64,000 nt of DNA from contig KN834769.1 of NCBI GenBank assembly GCA_000827265.1, positions 357,996 to 421,995 of the forward strand, written 5' to 3'. The notes beneath the pieces are model-generated. The model was not told where the DNA came from and did not search any database. It worked only from the letters and a program-made list of their open reading frames with translations. A program made the translations under genes and the position numbers. This DNA is from Collybiopsis luxurians FD-317 M1. Taxonomy: Eukaryota > Basidiomycota > Agaricomycetes > Agaricales > Omphalotaceae. Shown one piece after another: positions 21,589 to 32,391 of this stretch; the stretch's first letter is position 1, and the number at the start of each line of letters is the position of its first letter.

Positions 21589-22083
21589 ATGCAAGAGGCT
21601 GAAGAGCAAGGTAACATCCCAGTATTCAAGCTAAGCGCGCCAGTAACTCAACTTTGCCAGATACTTGTCGTATTTGCAGTGCTCCAGCAGAACCTGATCA
21701 ACCTCTTTTTCATCCCTGCAAATGTTCTGGGACTATTCGATATATTCACCAGGACTGGTACGCCCGAATTTTTAGCTTTTTGGCGTTTAAATTGACCTAA
21801 TTTCCTTCTAGCTTGACCACATGGCTCGCTCATAGTAAAAAGAAAACTTGCGATGTATGCAAGCACCAGTATTCATTCACAAAAGGTACCGTAATACCAT
21901 ATTTGCAAATCTGCAAAGGTTTCTGAAGCTCCTGGTTTTCCAGTCTATGCGGCTGACATGCCGTCCCGTTTACCTGCTTTGCTTGTGCTCCGGCGGCTCA
22001 TACAGCAAGGTTTTTACGCTTTGCTCATGCTCATTAGGGCAATTGTGGTCTCGATGGTTTGGCTCTCCTTTGCCCCCTTTTAG
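21589..22083 (+). CDS. RING-CH finger mini-gene (5' end of Doa10/Ssm4 relic R3)
   Basis: Exons 21589-21610, 21661-21757, 21812-21885 and 21944-22083 splice in phase into 110 codons. The RING-CH finger is complete: CRIC, HPCKC, IHQDC and CDVC provide the C4HC3 zinc ligands, with the typical W before the last pair. It is followed by the family-typical MPSRLPALLVLRRLIQQGF and one hydrophobic segment, then TAG at 22081. The next family segment (AVWSWRMYFSMGDS) lies just after it in another frame. So one frameshift near 22080 separates a potentially functional RING-CH/one-TM peptide from the rest. Doa10 normally ubiquitinates misfolded ER and nuclear-envelope proteins. Confidence 0.6.
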
Positions 22084-23330
22084 CAGTGTGGTCTTGGCGA
22101 ATGTATTTCTCAATGGGAGATTCGACGTCAGTTGTACCACCAATCTACTTCATTGACCATGCTGACTGTCCCTTCAGTGCCTAGTGGATCAATAACCGCC
22201 AGCCGACTCAGTCTCCTTCCACAAATTGTCGAGTTTGCGGATTCATATCTCAACGAACCCAATACTCCCCCTTCGAGTACTGCCGTCTACACCCTCCTGG
22301 GTCAAATTGTAAGGCATCCGGTCTGGATTCCCCTATCTGCCCATGATTTAACGGGACAAATCATCCCTACCCTCATCGTGTGGCAATATTTCTTTTTCAC
22401 GAATGCATTGCCTAAAGCACTAGCCCTGGGTTAATCAATGAAGACGATAACGCTTCCGTGCAGGAGCAGCGGCAGGATATCTTGCAAGTCTCCCCAGCTC
22501 TTCAGCAGCCAACACCTCGAACCATTGCAGTGCCTCGTCCAGCGGGTCGGTCTATGGATGTCAGTGCACGTTTTGCTTTGGCTCACCGTCGGGATAAGCT
22601 GTTCGAGCCTTCGTTGCTCTCACAGCTATTGATAAGCAGTTGAATGAGGAGGAGGAAAGGGTTCAAGAAGAAAGGGCTCAGATACTCGTGCGGTCTGCAG
22701 CCGAGTTCACTCCATCATCAAGTGGATAAGAGTGGGACCAATTCGCGTATATGAGAGCGAGGAAATGCAGGTCGGACAAAGGCATAGAGAGGGACGGTCG
22801 AGATCGATGAATTTTAAATGTATTATGAAGAGGCGGACTGCGGCCACGAGATAGGATGGAAGTAAACGTCGACAACATCAAGATCAGAGGCCTGATCCGG
22901 ACCCGTTCGATATCCCTCCCAATCCCAATATCTGGCCCTCTCGTACCCCCCTACCCCCAGCTTTGTTCTTCCCGCCTGTTTCCTTCGAGTGGCAGAACAG
23001 CAGCATATCATTTTGTGTTTCCTCTTCCCAAAATGGAAACGGAATCGACCTCTGCTGCCTCTTCTTCAACTACATCCATCATCATCGATTTCAGGAGCCA
23101 AACATCGACTTCTTTCGGGACATCAGCTTCCCTGCCACTCGTCCTTGCCCCTGTTGTTTTGCACAGCGGCTCCGTGTCTATCTCTTCCTTCAGTACCAGC
23201 ATATCCAGACCCGACTCACCTCACCGCTACCTCCCCCCCTTCCAACTACTTTACCCAGCTCTCCTGGAAGCTCAGGCTCAGGACTCGTTTCCTCGATGTT
23301 TGGGTCCAAGACTCTACAGTATATGACGAT
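22084..23330 (+). pseudogene. Doa10/Ssm4 relic R3, continuation after the frameshift
   Basis: This continues the RING-CH exons. The AVWSWRMYFSMG segment, then HPVWIPLSAHDLTGQIIPTL and VWQYFFFTNALP, end near 22435. A Gln-rich stretch (EQRQDILQVSPALQQ) is followed by FALAHRRDKLFE and a charged helix. A Ser/Pro-rich linker follows at 22990-23330. Frames change several times and stops occur. Beyond 23330 the sequence passes into the uL23m-like relic, so the C-terminal membrane half of Doa10 is absent here. Confidence 0.7.
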
Positions 23331-23479
23331 TAAGATGAACATGAGGATAGCGATGCTGACGTTGATGGGCTTGCGCATACGCCTCAGCTTCACCCCCAGG
23401 TTGTTTCCCTTCTGTCGTAATGGTCGACGATGAAGATGAAGACGAAGACGAGGAAGACGAAGATGGTGAAGAGGTTGCC

Positions 23480-24240
23480 GATGAATTTGGCGGCATAGTT
23501 TTTCTTCGACTCTAGTCTGAGCCTCCATGTCCAGGCACGTTCAACGACGATTATGAACCCCAGTCACGACCGCCACTGTTCATATGCTACCCGTCGACCT
23601 CATCCACGTACTTCCATCCTTCATGAAGCCTTCGTAGCACGTACAGCGTCTCCCACTCGCCGTCTGCGAACGACGCGAAAAAGACATTCGGGCCCCGGAT
23701 GATGACCCGAGAGAAAACCTCATCATTGTAACTGAATCCATCTCACCCCAGGAATGTCGCAACCCCAGACGTTGCCGCATTCGAGGCTTCCTCACCGTCC
23801 AATGACCCATCTCAGCAGTCCCCCGCACCCCCTCCCCCGCCAGTTCCCATCAAAACCCGCTATGAACTCGAGTCCGTCCGTAAACTCGTCTACCTCCCCA
23901 ACATCATCTCGTTCGAAACAATATATCCGAACTACAACTCCTACGAAATCATGTTTTGCATTCCTCCGTTCATCACTAAAAACGATGTACCATCGTATTT
24001 ATCTGCCGTATACGGCATCAAGACGACGTGCATTCGTACGGATTTGTATTATGGATCAAAAGGGTAATGAATCATGGAAAGGAGAGGAGGAGGTACAAGA
24101 AGGCTGTAGCTGACTTCGTCGATTCGTTTTATTATTCATATTGAATAGAGGATATTCCAGCGGGTGAAAGGCAACTGTTACTGGATTCGTGGGAGCTTCT
24201 CCATGCCTCCACATATGTTCGCGAATACTGTTTATAATGA
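23480..24240 (+). pseudogene. Mitochondrial ribosomal protein uL23m-like relic (right copy)
   Basis: From about 23750 one frame reads through PAPPPPPVPIKTRYELESVR, LVYLPNIISFETIYPNYNSY, EIMFCIPPFITKNDVPSYLS and AVYGIKTTCIRTDLYYGSKG, then meets a stop near 24065. The family's next segment (RRYKKAVADFVDSFYYSY, IEDIPAGER) is present in a shifted frame to about 24170. The tight SYE-x-FxIPPxxTKxDV-xxYLxxVYG pattern is characteristic of uL23m. No clear in-frame ATG plus mitochondrial presequence is visible. It is the mate of the relic at 5890-6600. Confidence 0.65.
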
Positions 24241-24529
24241 GATTGTACTATTCATCATTCTTGCCCCGGACTAATGGGACCCAGTTGAGGTCATTGGCCA
24301 TTTTTTTTCACCCTCCTACCTGTCTCCTGTCATGTCCACACTGCATCCTTCCCAATCCCAAATGTCTATCTGTTCAGACTCGAAGATTGAGAGGGGGATC
24401 CAACACTGAGTAATGTTCAGTGGGAGTCTAAATGCAGAATTGGGAGAAGTAGAAAAGAGGCACAAGCTAGAGAAAGGATTAATATGGAAAGTGGACATGC
24501 GTATATCGATATTGATCGTCAACTACTGC

Positions 24530-25690
24530 GGATGGTTGTCGATCTGTTCTTGCCAATTTATTCTACATTTTCTTCTCGGATGACAGCCCAGTGAAAATTC
24601 ATGAAATTGAGTGCTCCCGATCCTGTCATTAAATGCTCTGGGGTTGGCCCATAACAGTGAGTAAGGGAACCCAAGTATAGCCCCATCCCTTGCCAATTTG
24701 AAGTTGTTAAGAAGAGCAACAACACCTCCCAAGGTTGGCGAACAACACCAAGTAATGTTAATGAATTCACTGCTCCATTGACAAAGACTCGGAAGCATCG
24801 GCCTTGAGCTTGGGCGGCTACATCGAGAGAGGCACAACCAGTTACAAACTGAACATCTAAGTTAGCTTCTACACTAGGGCCATTCTGAGAAGTGAGTATT
24901 CTGCCCTCCGTTGACTAATTCTATGGTGAAAGTTGCATTGGTGGCCTGGGGCAGGGAACTTGTGTGTACACATAGTCAGGTCAGACAAGGAAGCGATTTG
25001 TGCTAAGTAGGTATCCTGCAACACTGCTATCCCGATCTTATTAACACCAATCTAAGACGGAGTGTAGTTGACGGTCTGGCAAGGAAAAGTCAGATGAAAC
25101 ACCTTGTATTGAACGTTGACACATACGTTATACAAAATCCTTCACGCAAGGTGTAATTGTATTCGCGCAACTACTTGGAGGGTAACATCGTACAGACTGT
25201 ACTAGAACGACCCCGAGATTTTGGCCAGCAATAGGTCACAACCATACTCTCAGACTTCAGTCATATTTAGAAAAGTATTCGGAGATATGAGGTTGATGAG
25301 TTCGTAGAGATGGCTTGAAAGAGGGAATTCTAAAGTATGAGGAATTTTCTCTTCCGATTTTGTGCATTCGAACACATGGTATGTGACGTTCCGCATAGTC
25401 TCAGTAGAGCAGCGCCGAAGGACACTGAAGAGATCCAGTTGTCTGTCAAAGTAGAGAAAGCCTCGTCTTCGCCGCTGTGCCAGCTCGACCAAGCCTTCAC
25501 ATCCTGCCAAGTCTCGTTGGATAGACGCGCCAACTCATCGACTTATGACTCTCTACTTGCTTCTGGAATCTGCACCTCAATTTTCTTCTCCGTTGTTTTG
25601 GGTATTGTATTTTTGCATCAATTTGGCAGTCTACGGTGCTAACTAGTATTTCAAACTTGAGTCCAACAGTTGAGTAGTGGGAATTGAGAA
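24530..25690 (-). pseudogene. Sedolisin (S53) pseudogene, right copy
   Basis: Mirror of 4470-5640. The prodomain end NVTYHVFECTKSEEKIPHTL and SSHLYELINLISPNTFL (about 25260-25390), preceded by RLSNETWQDVKAWSSWH, is better preserved than in the left copy. The catalytic-serine region reads TWCCSPTLGGVVALLNNFKL near 24750, so the serine motif is degenerate here too. Frameshifts separate the parts. Both copies were probably already dead before duplication, as they share the altered motif. Confidence 0.75.
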
Positions 25691-26075
25691 AGCGATAGTT
25701 GGTAAGTTCTTTGAAAATTTGTGGTCGCCATTAGGTCGATCGTGCATATTCATCCTCCATTACAGTTCCATTGATTCATTTGTTCGTTTCCGGTGAAGCC
25801 ATAGTGCATACTATTTACAAGGTCAAGGTTAATATCAAGGTTGCGGGGCACCCACTTAGGTGCCAAATTTAATCTCTATCTAGTCTCCTGTAAGCAGACC
25901 ACAATACACACTGACGATCATGAATGATGTGTGTGTATGTGATCTCTATCTGACCCCCCGCCTACAATTCGAATTGTCCTTCCGACTCAACCTAGACTTT
26001 TGGAGGAATTACGAGAAGTACAGAAATATCACAATGAATTTTTGTCGGTACTAGGCAGTGGTTGAGCAATGAGAG

Positions 26076-26315
26076 TGTTGTGGATCAATGACGTCACGCG
26101 TCTGAAGATCCGATACGCGTTAATAATGGTACGCGCCGATGCGGTACATAGTAGATGCACTGCATATAAGCTCATTACTAATCACCCAGTAACTTGTAGT
26201 AGTTTGTAGAATATTCAAGCAGTTCTGTACTTAGGTATAAAGGCTCAAGTGAAAGCCAGCAAATATTAGTTCTCTTATTATTTTCGTACCCATTCAGAAC
26301 CCATAATCTACAATA
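26076..26315 (-). mobile_element. Solo LTR-like insertion with GAGAG target duplication
   Basis: A 240-bp block is flanked by GAGAG at 26071-26075 and 26316-26320. The left arm near 1935 has the uninterrupted site with GACAG. On the plus strand it starts TGTTGTGGATC and ends CTACAATA; the expected terminal CA appears mutated to TA. Its reverse complement resembles 3405-3610, including the GAGCCTTTATACCTAAGTAC core, so I orient it on the minus strand. Confidence 0.7.
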
Positions 26316-26343
26316 GAGAGTTTGGAATTGGCCATTCAGCTAC

Positions 26344-28954
26344 TTATTTTCTGGAAAGGTATTCGGACTCGTACATGCCACGTGCGAAGTGCGATGGCCC
26401 CCACAAGTACTTAAACTCTTGGAATCGCTCGCAAAGAGCCTTGATCTGCCCAGTATATCCAGAGTCCTAGAAAAACAGGGAAGAATTTTACAAAGAAAAT
26501 TGATTAAAGCCTCATACCTCGGCCCATGCAATTACTTTTCTTGCATCCTCACTGGTTTGTATAATGGAAAGATTTTGCATCAAAGCTTGAAAAATCTCAG
26601 TTTGGTCTGAAGATGAATGTGGATATTTCACCAAGTGGTTGATCCACTCAAACATGGCATAGGTCCAAACTTGCTTGGAACTGTGGTATGGTTGTTGAAG
26701 AATTTGCAGACATTGCAGCACAATGTGGTTGTTACATTCCACAAATTCAATGGTAACAGTGTTAGAATGAAGCCCTGACCTGAATATTTCAGGACCAGAA
26801 TTGATCTGATTCAAGGGCAGGATAGGTGGACAGAGCCAGGGAGAATGTAATATGCTTTCAACTTGAACTGAAGTTAACCCATTATCCAGGAGGGCAGATA
26901 TGATCTGTGCATCACATTGGAATAGGCAAAGACCATATTTGAGCATTAAAATATCCATCATCAGAGTGTCCCTATCACCCTGAGCAGGTGATATTTCCAG
27001 TTGGAATCCTTGGTCAAACTGGGAGTATTGTTGGGCCAATGCATCGAATACCAGTGCTAAATGTTTGGACTCCTGATATGGAGAGGTCTATGAAAAAGCA
27101 CAGTTGTGTCAGGACTAGCAAAAATGATGAAAAGGAAGGGAGGGAAGACTGACAACTTTGGCCCATGTGGCAATTGTATTGAGAGAAAAGATACAGTCTC
27201 TGATGGAAAAACTGCATGTTTTTAGATTATGACTTGAATGCTTTACTACAGCATTCAGGTAGCCAGTAGTGTCAAAATCTTTCAATGCATTGAGAAATCT
27301 GCTACTATAAGGGTTACGAACCTGCTGGCAATGAGAATACCAGAGGTTCCATGCATAGACATCAAATTCTGAGTTCATGCTGGCACAAGAAATATTGGTT
27401 TAATCAAATGCATTAAGAAACATGTGAGACTCACAACTCCAGATTCTGGTCATTCTTGATTGAAAATGAGATACGCTTCAGTAGATAGAATGTAATCTGC
27501 TCATGTCGCGCCTCCTTTGATTTATCCACATGGTAGCTTCCAGAGCGCTTTTTGTCAGATAAGAAGTCAACAAAAGATGCATGGCGCACTGTGATGTCAT
27601 CATAATCATTATCTGGGATGTTTAAAACTGAGTGTAGTCCAAAGAGCAGGGTTCCAACTTTCCCCTCTGTGAAGAAAAAGAGACCTTCCATACAACTTGA
27701 AGAGGTTTTTGCATACTCGGGTTTGAAAAGAATGTGTGGACCAGGATGCAAAATATGAGCCAGAACATCAACGAGGAGTTCTTTCTGCTTGCATGTAGAA
27801 AGAATCTGCAGATATAACATATCCAGGTCAGGATAAGGTGAATCAAAATTTTCGGGAACAGTGATTTTGAGAATTATTTCTAGCCGCTCAGTGGGCAAAC
27901 CATGGTAATCTCCAACAAACTTGAGGACAGTAGCTGCATATATAAACTGGCCACATGCCCTCTGAACAAGTTGTTGTACAATCTCTTTGCCGGGCCAGTT
28001 TTCGGGTACATGCGCCATAGTACGCCCATGGTCTCGTCGAATTCTGTCAAATTCCTTGCAGAGGTACTTGGAAATGTCCTTCCCGGATTCAAATGCTTCA
28101 CCGAGGTCACTGCGAGCCACCATGGCATAAAAATTCTGGTGATTGAAAGCATTGCAAATGCGTGGCTCAGGCCTACTGCAAATGAGGAACTTATATGGCA
28201 CCATTGATCCAAATTTAGCCTCGCGTATGATTGAAAGAAGACGCTCCTGTGATGCGATGTCAACACATTCATCCAGCCCATCAATCACAATCAACCGAGG
28301 AAGATTCTTCCATAGTTCTGCGTTTAGTCGATAGCAAGGCTTGGCTATGAGTTCCTGGAACTGACGCTCGAGATTCGCGTGGATAATATTGCGGTCACGC
28401 CGGATAGTGAGGTCAACATACTCTGAGAGGATGGGTCCAAGAACACGAGACGTCACTAAGCGAAGAGTGATGGTAGTAAAGAAATGCTGCAGGTGGTTCC
28501 GGGTAGTGTCTGCGCGTGAAAAGAAAAAACTGGCAGCGAGCTGAGTGTCGGCAAATTCTTCCGAGATGGTCTGAGCTACGGCAGATTTACCAACGCCTGC
28601 AGCGCCATAGAGCCAGTATATCGGAGTTGTCTTTGTACTGTCGTTGACCCAGTTCCGCAGAATCTCGAGTGTCTCGGTACGAGTGCCGGGATAACAATTC
28701 GGAGGAGGGAAACGTTGCTCGGCGTCATAAGCAGCACCGACCACAGCATTCTGATGAAGTATTTCAATGCCTTTACCGGCTACGTAGAACAGTGCTCAAT
28801 TCAGATGTTTGGTGTCGTACACAACGGGATACGCACGGGGAGGCAGAACTTCAGGTTCCCCGCTCCTAAGATTAAAGTTATATTGGTCCCCGGCAACACT
28901 GTTGAATGTTCCGCCCTTGATAACCCCTTGCGCTCTCGATAAAATGGAGGACAT
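26344..28954 (-). CDS. NACHT-domain NLR-like protein C (intact, transposon-derived tail)
   Basis: Exons (minus strand) are 28954-28837, 28779-27435, 27379-27154, 27087-26518 and 26466-26344, predicting 793 residues with all phases consistent. The N-terminal motif reads RAQGVIKGGTFNSVAGDQYN. Walker A is GAAGVGKS, Walker B LIVIDGLDEC, followed by FLICSRPEP. The C-terminal half matches copy A. The last exon keeps DSGYTGQIKALCERFQEFKY and then enters the 3' terminus of the Helentron-like element, taking its last roughly 20 codons (LWGPSHFARGMYESEYLSRK) from it. The charged tail and terminal W-T-N-x-L-F motif of other copies are therefore lost. It diverges from Doa10 relic R4. Confidence 0.85.
26347..26406 (+). 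mobile_element. Helentron-like 3' terminus supplying the NLR C tail
   Basis: The plus strand reads TCGGACTCGTACATGCCACG, then GTGCGAAGTGCGATGG, then CCCCCACAA. This parallels the end of the complete element at 4071-4120. It provides the stop region of NLR C and is shared with NLR fragment L in the other arm. Confidence 0.55.
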
Positions 28955-29059
28955 GTATCAGTGATGGAAGGAAGGAAGGAAGGTTGTTGCAGCGTCAGAG
29001 CTGTTAAACATGATCTTCGTATACACACGTTTACAATTTATTTCAGTTGTGCCGAACTG

Positions 29060-29450
29060 GCTCCTATGGATAGAATGGCTCCGCCACCAACGGGGGAAGA
29101 GCCGGGCCGGAGCGTGGAACGGTGCGTAATTCTGCTTTCCTTATCCTCCGGCAGCTCATACAGCAGGGCTTCTACTCTTTACTCGTGTCTCCTTCGTACT
29201 GCTTTTAACCACTTACTAACTATGCTGAATGTCATTTGAGTGCTTAATGGATCAGTATCTACTATCCGACAGCCAAGCCTCAAAACGTGTCCAGAGCATC
29301 AGAACTCAATTGCCCATTCATATCTCAAACAACCCAATCCTCTCCCTCCGAGTACCCCTCCTGAGTCGATCTATAGCCTGACTTTCCTTATCCGCCAATA
29401 AACTTACAGGACAAATCGTCCCTGCCCTCCTCGTGTGGCAATGTTCCCAG
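29060..29450 (+). pseudogene. Doa10/Ssm4 relic R4, divergent to NLR C
   Basis: CTCCGGCAGCTCATACAGCA followed by GGGCTTCTACTC matches the RRLIQQGFYALL region of relic R3 at 22000. Further collinear but heavily decayed sequence runs to about 29450. No RING finger or usable frame remains. It again lies head-to-head with an NLR. Confidence 0.55.
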
Positions 29451-32391
29451 TGGTACCGACTCGCTCATGTATCACCCATATGATGCTGGAGTATGGCCAT
29501 CTTCAGGTACCCGGAAAAAGCCATATGGTAAGGTTCCAGTTATGGTCGTTGTCTCAGCCGAGAGTTGGAAGAAACACTGGACCATGATCTTACGCCTCCC
29601 CGTCATTCACTTTCCTGCAGACTCTCCCTGTCTCTTTTTTTTTTAAAAGAAAAAGTAATACTACCACGATCTTGTACATTGTGAATACACAATGCTGATT
29701 ATGTTAATGATCAAATATTCAACGCTCAAGTCCGCTCTCACTAGGCAATCCCTAAACAAAGTTGTCAGAAATTGGGTGGATTCTTCCACTGCCACGCTTC
29801 TCATCTCCTTTGTCGTTCCCTCACAAGGCACCTAACCATAGACAATCCTCCTAGCAACACTCCCTCGGATCCCTAAACTCACAACTCTCCTTGGAAGATG
29901 CCATACAACCTCATCTGTAGCACTGCCCTCTTCCTCTCCCTAATTGGTGGTGCCTTGTTTTCCCGCCGTTTGCTGTTGAGCCGAGCCAGACATTGCAGAC
30001 ATCTGGAATCAAATTGAATTTCGTGTTCTATATCTGGATTGGCTCCCTGAGCCAAAACAACAAAGGATGTAGATGTGGAAGTGGTAGATTTGAGTGTTTT
30101 GAGCAGGGGTTGGGGTGGGTGGTCCATAGTATGAGGTGTTAGAGGCATCATGGGTGTAATGGGTGTCATAGGGGCGCAGGACCAAGATTAGAGGCGGAGG
30201 TATGAGTAATGGAATCACTGTGAGCCTCACCCTGAGATTACTAGTATCATTGTTGTTCCTCCCAATACATACTATACAAATGGACTGAGAATTTTGGACA
30301 ACATTGAGGAGACCGATGCTAATTTAAGTGGAATTCCATTCGGTGGGCCAGAATAAGCACTGTTGGGCATCCTGTGTATTCGCCTCAGTGTATACTTGTC
30401 ATACGTAGTATTGAGTGGAGCAGGGTTATTCCTTGTGTTGGGTCGATTTGAAGTAGCAAATGGAGGATGTGGCGGAACAGGTTTGTCAGGATCTAAGTTG
30501 AGACTTGGAGCTTGGAGGAGCAATCCTCAACAAAATTTTGTCATCTTTGTTTACACATAAACAAGATCACTAAGGTGTGTTTTTTCAAAAATCGTGCTAC
30601 AAATTCATTGTTTGCTGTAACGATCGTATGCAACGATACATAGCTCATGGTATTCCACTGTTCCTGAACTCTTTCTCGCTCAGAGATCTTAAATGCTTGT
30701 CTATCCAAGAAGGATGTTATCAAGCTGGCTCTGGATCGACAGCAGCACGTTTAATAAGCATCCATCTACAGTAACATCTCCATCAAAGAGCGTCCTCCCT
30801 TATTCCCAATCCCGAGGCATCGATCCCTTGGACGCCTCAACATCATTACCGCCCAATCACCGCGCAAACCTTCCCCTTTTCTTTCGGTCTATTGGAGGTG
30901 AAGATCGCCTGTGTTGGTGACTCCGGTCCCTATAGCTGCTCGCAACTGCATCCATACATTCAACAGGAAGCGCGAGAAAATGGACATTCGGGGATACTTA
31001 TGTTGGGCGTAGGCAAACGACGATCGCGATACGCGTAGGCATAGAGGGGCGGAGCCAAACTGAGAAAGAGCCTCGGGCTTTGCGCAGCATACCCCAGAGT
31101 AGTTATGAGCAGTTTCTACCAGGACGGCCGACGGGCTCAAGAAGATAGGAACGAAAAGTGTTCAGCAGTACTCGGACATTCTCGGGAGACTCATCGAGTA
31201 CTCGTCTTCCTACAAAAATAGTGACCCGGGCTCTTTGAATTGGTCGATTTAGGAAAGCAGAGCGCTGACTATGGGAAGCAGGAATAGTCATAGAATTGCA
31301 TCTGTTATCAGTTACGAACGGATTACGGAAGGCAGAGCCACGAACGATTATCTACTTTGAACCCTTAATTCGCCATTAGCATTCGCACCCGTAAATCCCA
31401 ACCGCAATCCCAGCCGCATCAGCTTCACCATCTTCCCCCGGTACAATCATGCTCTCTAAACCCTCCCCGACCTCCTCTTCCCCCTCCCTGTCTCTCATTG
31501 TCTCCTTCCATCTCTTCTTGCAACGCAAAGATGACTCTAGGTTAATCATGCTGGATGGCACCCAATGCAGCCCTCGGCAACGCGTCAGGTGAAATCTGAC
31601 GGACAGGAAAGCCAAACACGGCTATATAGATACTTCTCATTAGTGAGGATTCTATATCGTAAGCGAAAATGTACGGCGTACCTGTAGGAGCACAAAAGTA
31701 CTTATACTTGGTCCTCTACAACCCCGCTAGTTCTTCCGTGAAGCCAATATCCTTTGCGGATCGCGTTTGAAAGGCTGATTGAGAAATCTAAAGAGGAGCT
31801 GTTGCGACATGAATGTGCAACGGCTCATTAATGGATGTTTTCCGGGAATTGGGATCGGGAAAAGAAACACGTCGAGGATATGCCATCTTAGGTGTGGCAG
31901 AGGCAGCCGACGATCGCCTAGGATTAGAGCTAAGCAGCAGTATCATGCTGACCCTCTTCGTAGCCAAGGTGGTTTTTCAAACGAAGTCGCCGTACGATAC
32001 TGCCTTCTTGGAGTCCGAATTCTAGGACGGGACAGTCTCGACGGCGAGCATTGTGGAGTCGAATCCGGAGTATGATTGCGGTTAGAAGAGGCTGAAAACG
32101 TTGACCTTGGAGACGAAGAGCGACTAGGAGGTGATACCGTCCCGTTGTCAGTACTGGGCTGGGGATATGATTTATAGACTCGGAGGTTCCGATATGGTGA
32201 CGCCGAAACTTCACTGGAGTGAGGGAAGCCCTAGAAGAGAAAGGACGTCTTGGCGCCAAAGTGAGGGCATTATGACATTTTCATGTTCAGCTGGAAATTC
32301 CCTCTGCAGAAAAAAAGAATTGTTTGAAAGGCGTCGCCTTGAATCCCGTGACTTCCTAACCGCGTACTACTGCTTTGCTTGTGCTCCGATT
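29451..32391. other. Mostly unrecognised stretch between NLR C and fragment D
   Basis: Several short open frames occur, including minus-strand frames at 30272-30523 (Pro-rich, no ATG), 30889-31140 and 31103-31291, and an acid-rich frame at 31376-31615. None has a family I recognise. A T-run lies at 29632-29644. The last 20 bp (CTGCTTTGCTTGTGCTCCG, ending about 32390) match Doa10 relic R3 at 21974. Confidence 0.4.
29879..30169 (-). CDS. Small Pro/Thr-rich hypothetical ORF
   Basis: 96 codons from a true ATG. The N-terminus is repetitive (MTPITPMMPLTPHTM), followed by a Ser/Thr-rich stretch and a CLQCLARL motif, with a basic C-terminus. There are no homologues in the window. It might be an exon of a longer gene or a chance frame. 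Confidence 0.25.
   Translation of the reverse strand: MTPITPMMPLTPHTMDHPPQPLLKTLKSTTSTSTSFVVLAQGANPDIEHEIQFDSRCLQCLARLNSKRRENKAPPIRERKRAVLQMRLYGIFQGEL

Larger units (their letters stand above)
23560..27245. repeat. Right arm of large inverted duplication
   Basis: Reverse-complement partner of 762-1970 plus 4121-6600. The sedolisin relic, the uL23m relic and the 3' half of NLR copy C appear in the same order and mirrored. Here the NLR gene is complete, because homology on this side extends beyond the arm. The solo LTR at 26076 is present only in this arm. The 2.15-kb element at 1972 and the LTR at 1108 are present only in the left arm. Confidence 0.8.

Noticed and set aside
23580..23828. Minus-strand protein-like stretch (FADGEWETLYVLRRLHEGWK) overlapping the uL23m relic leader
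   Set aside because: It is suggestive of another gene end, but only about 45 codons are open and the mirror copy at 6345-6540 is broken, so I could not assign it.
30272..31615. Possible multi-exon gene on the minus strand from the open frames at 30272-31615
   Set aside because: I could not find splice sites that join them into a convincing frame, and no segment resembles a known family.
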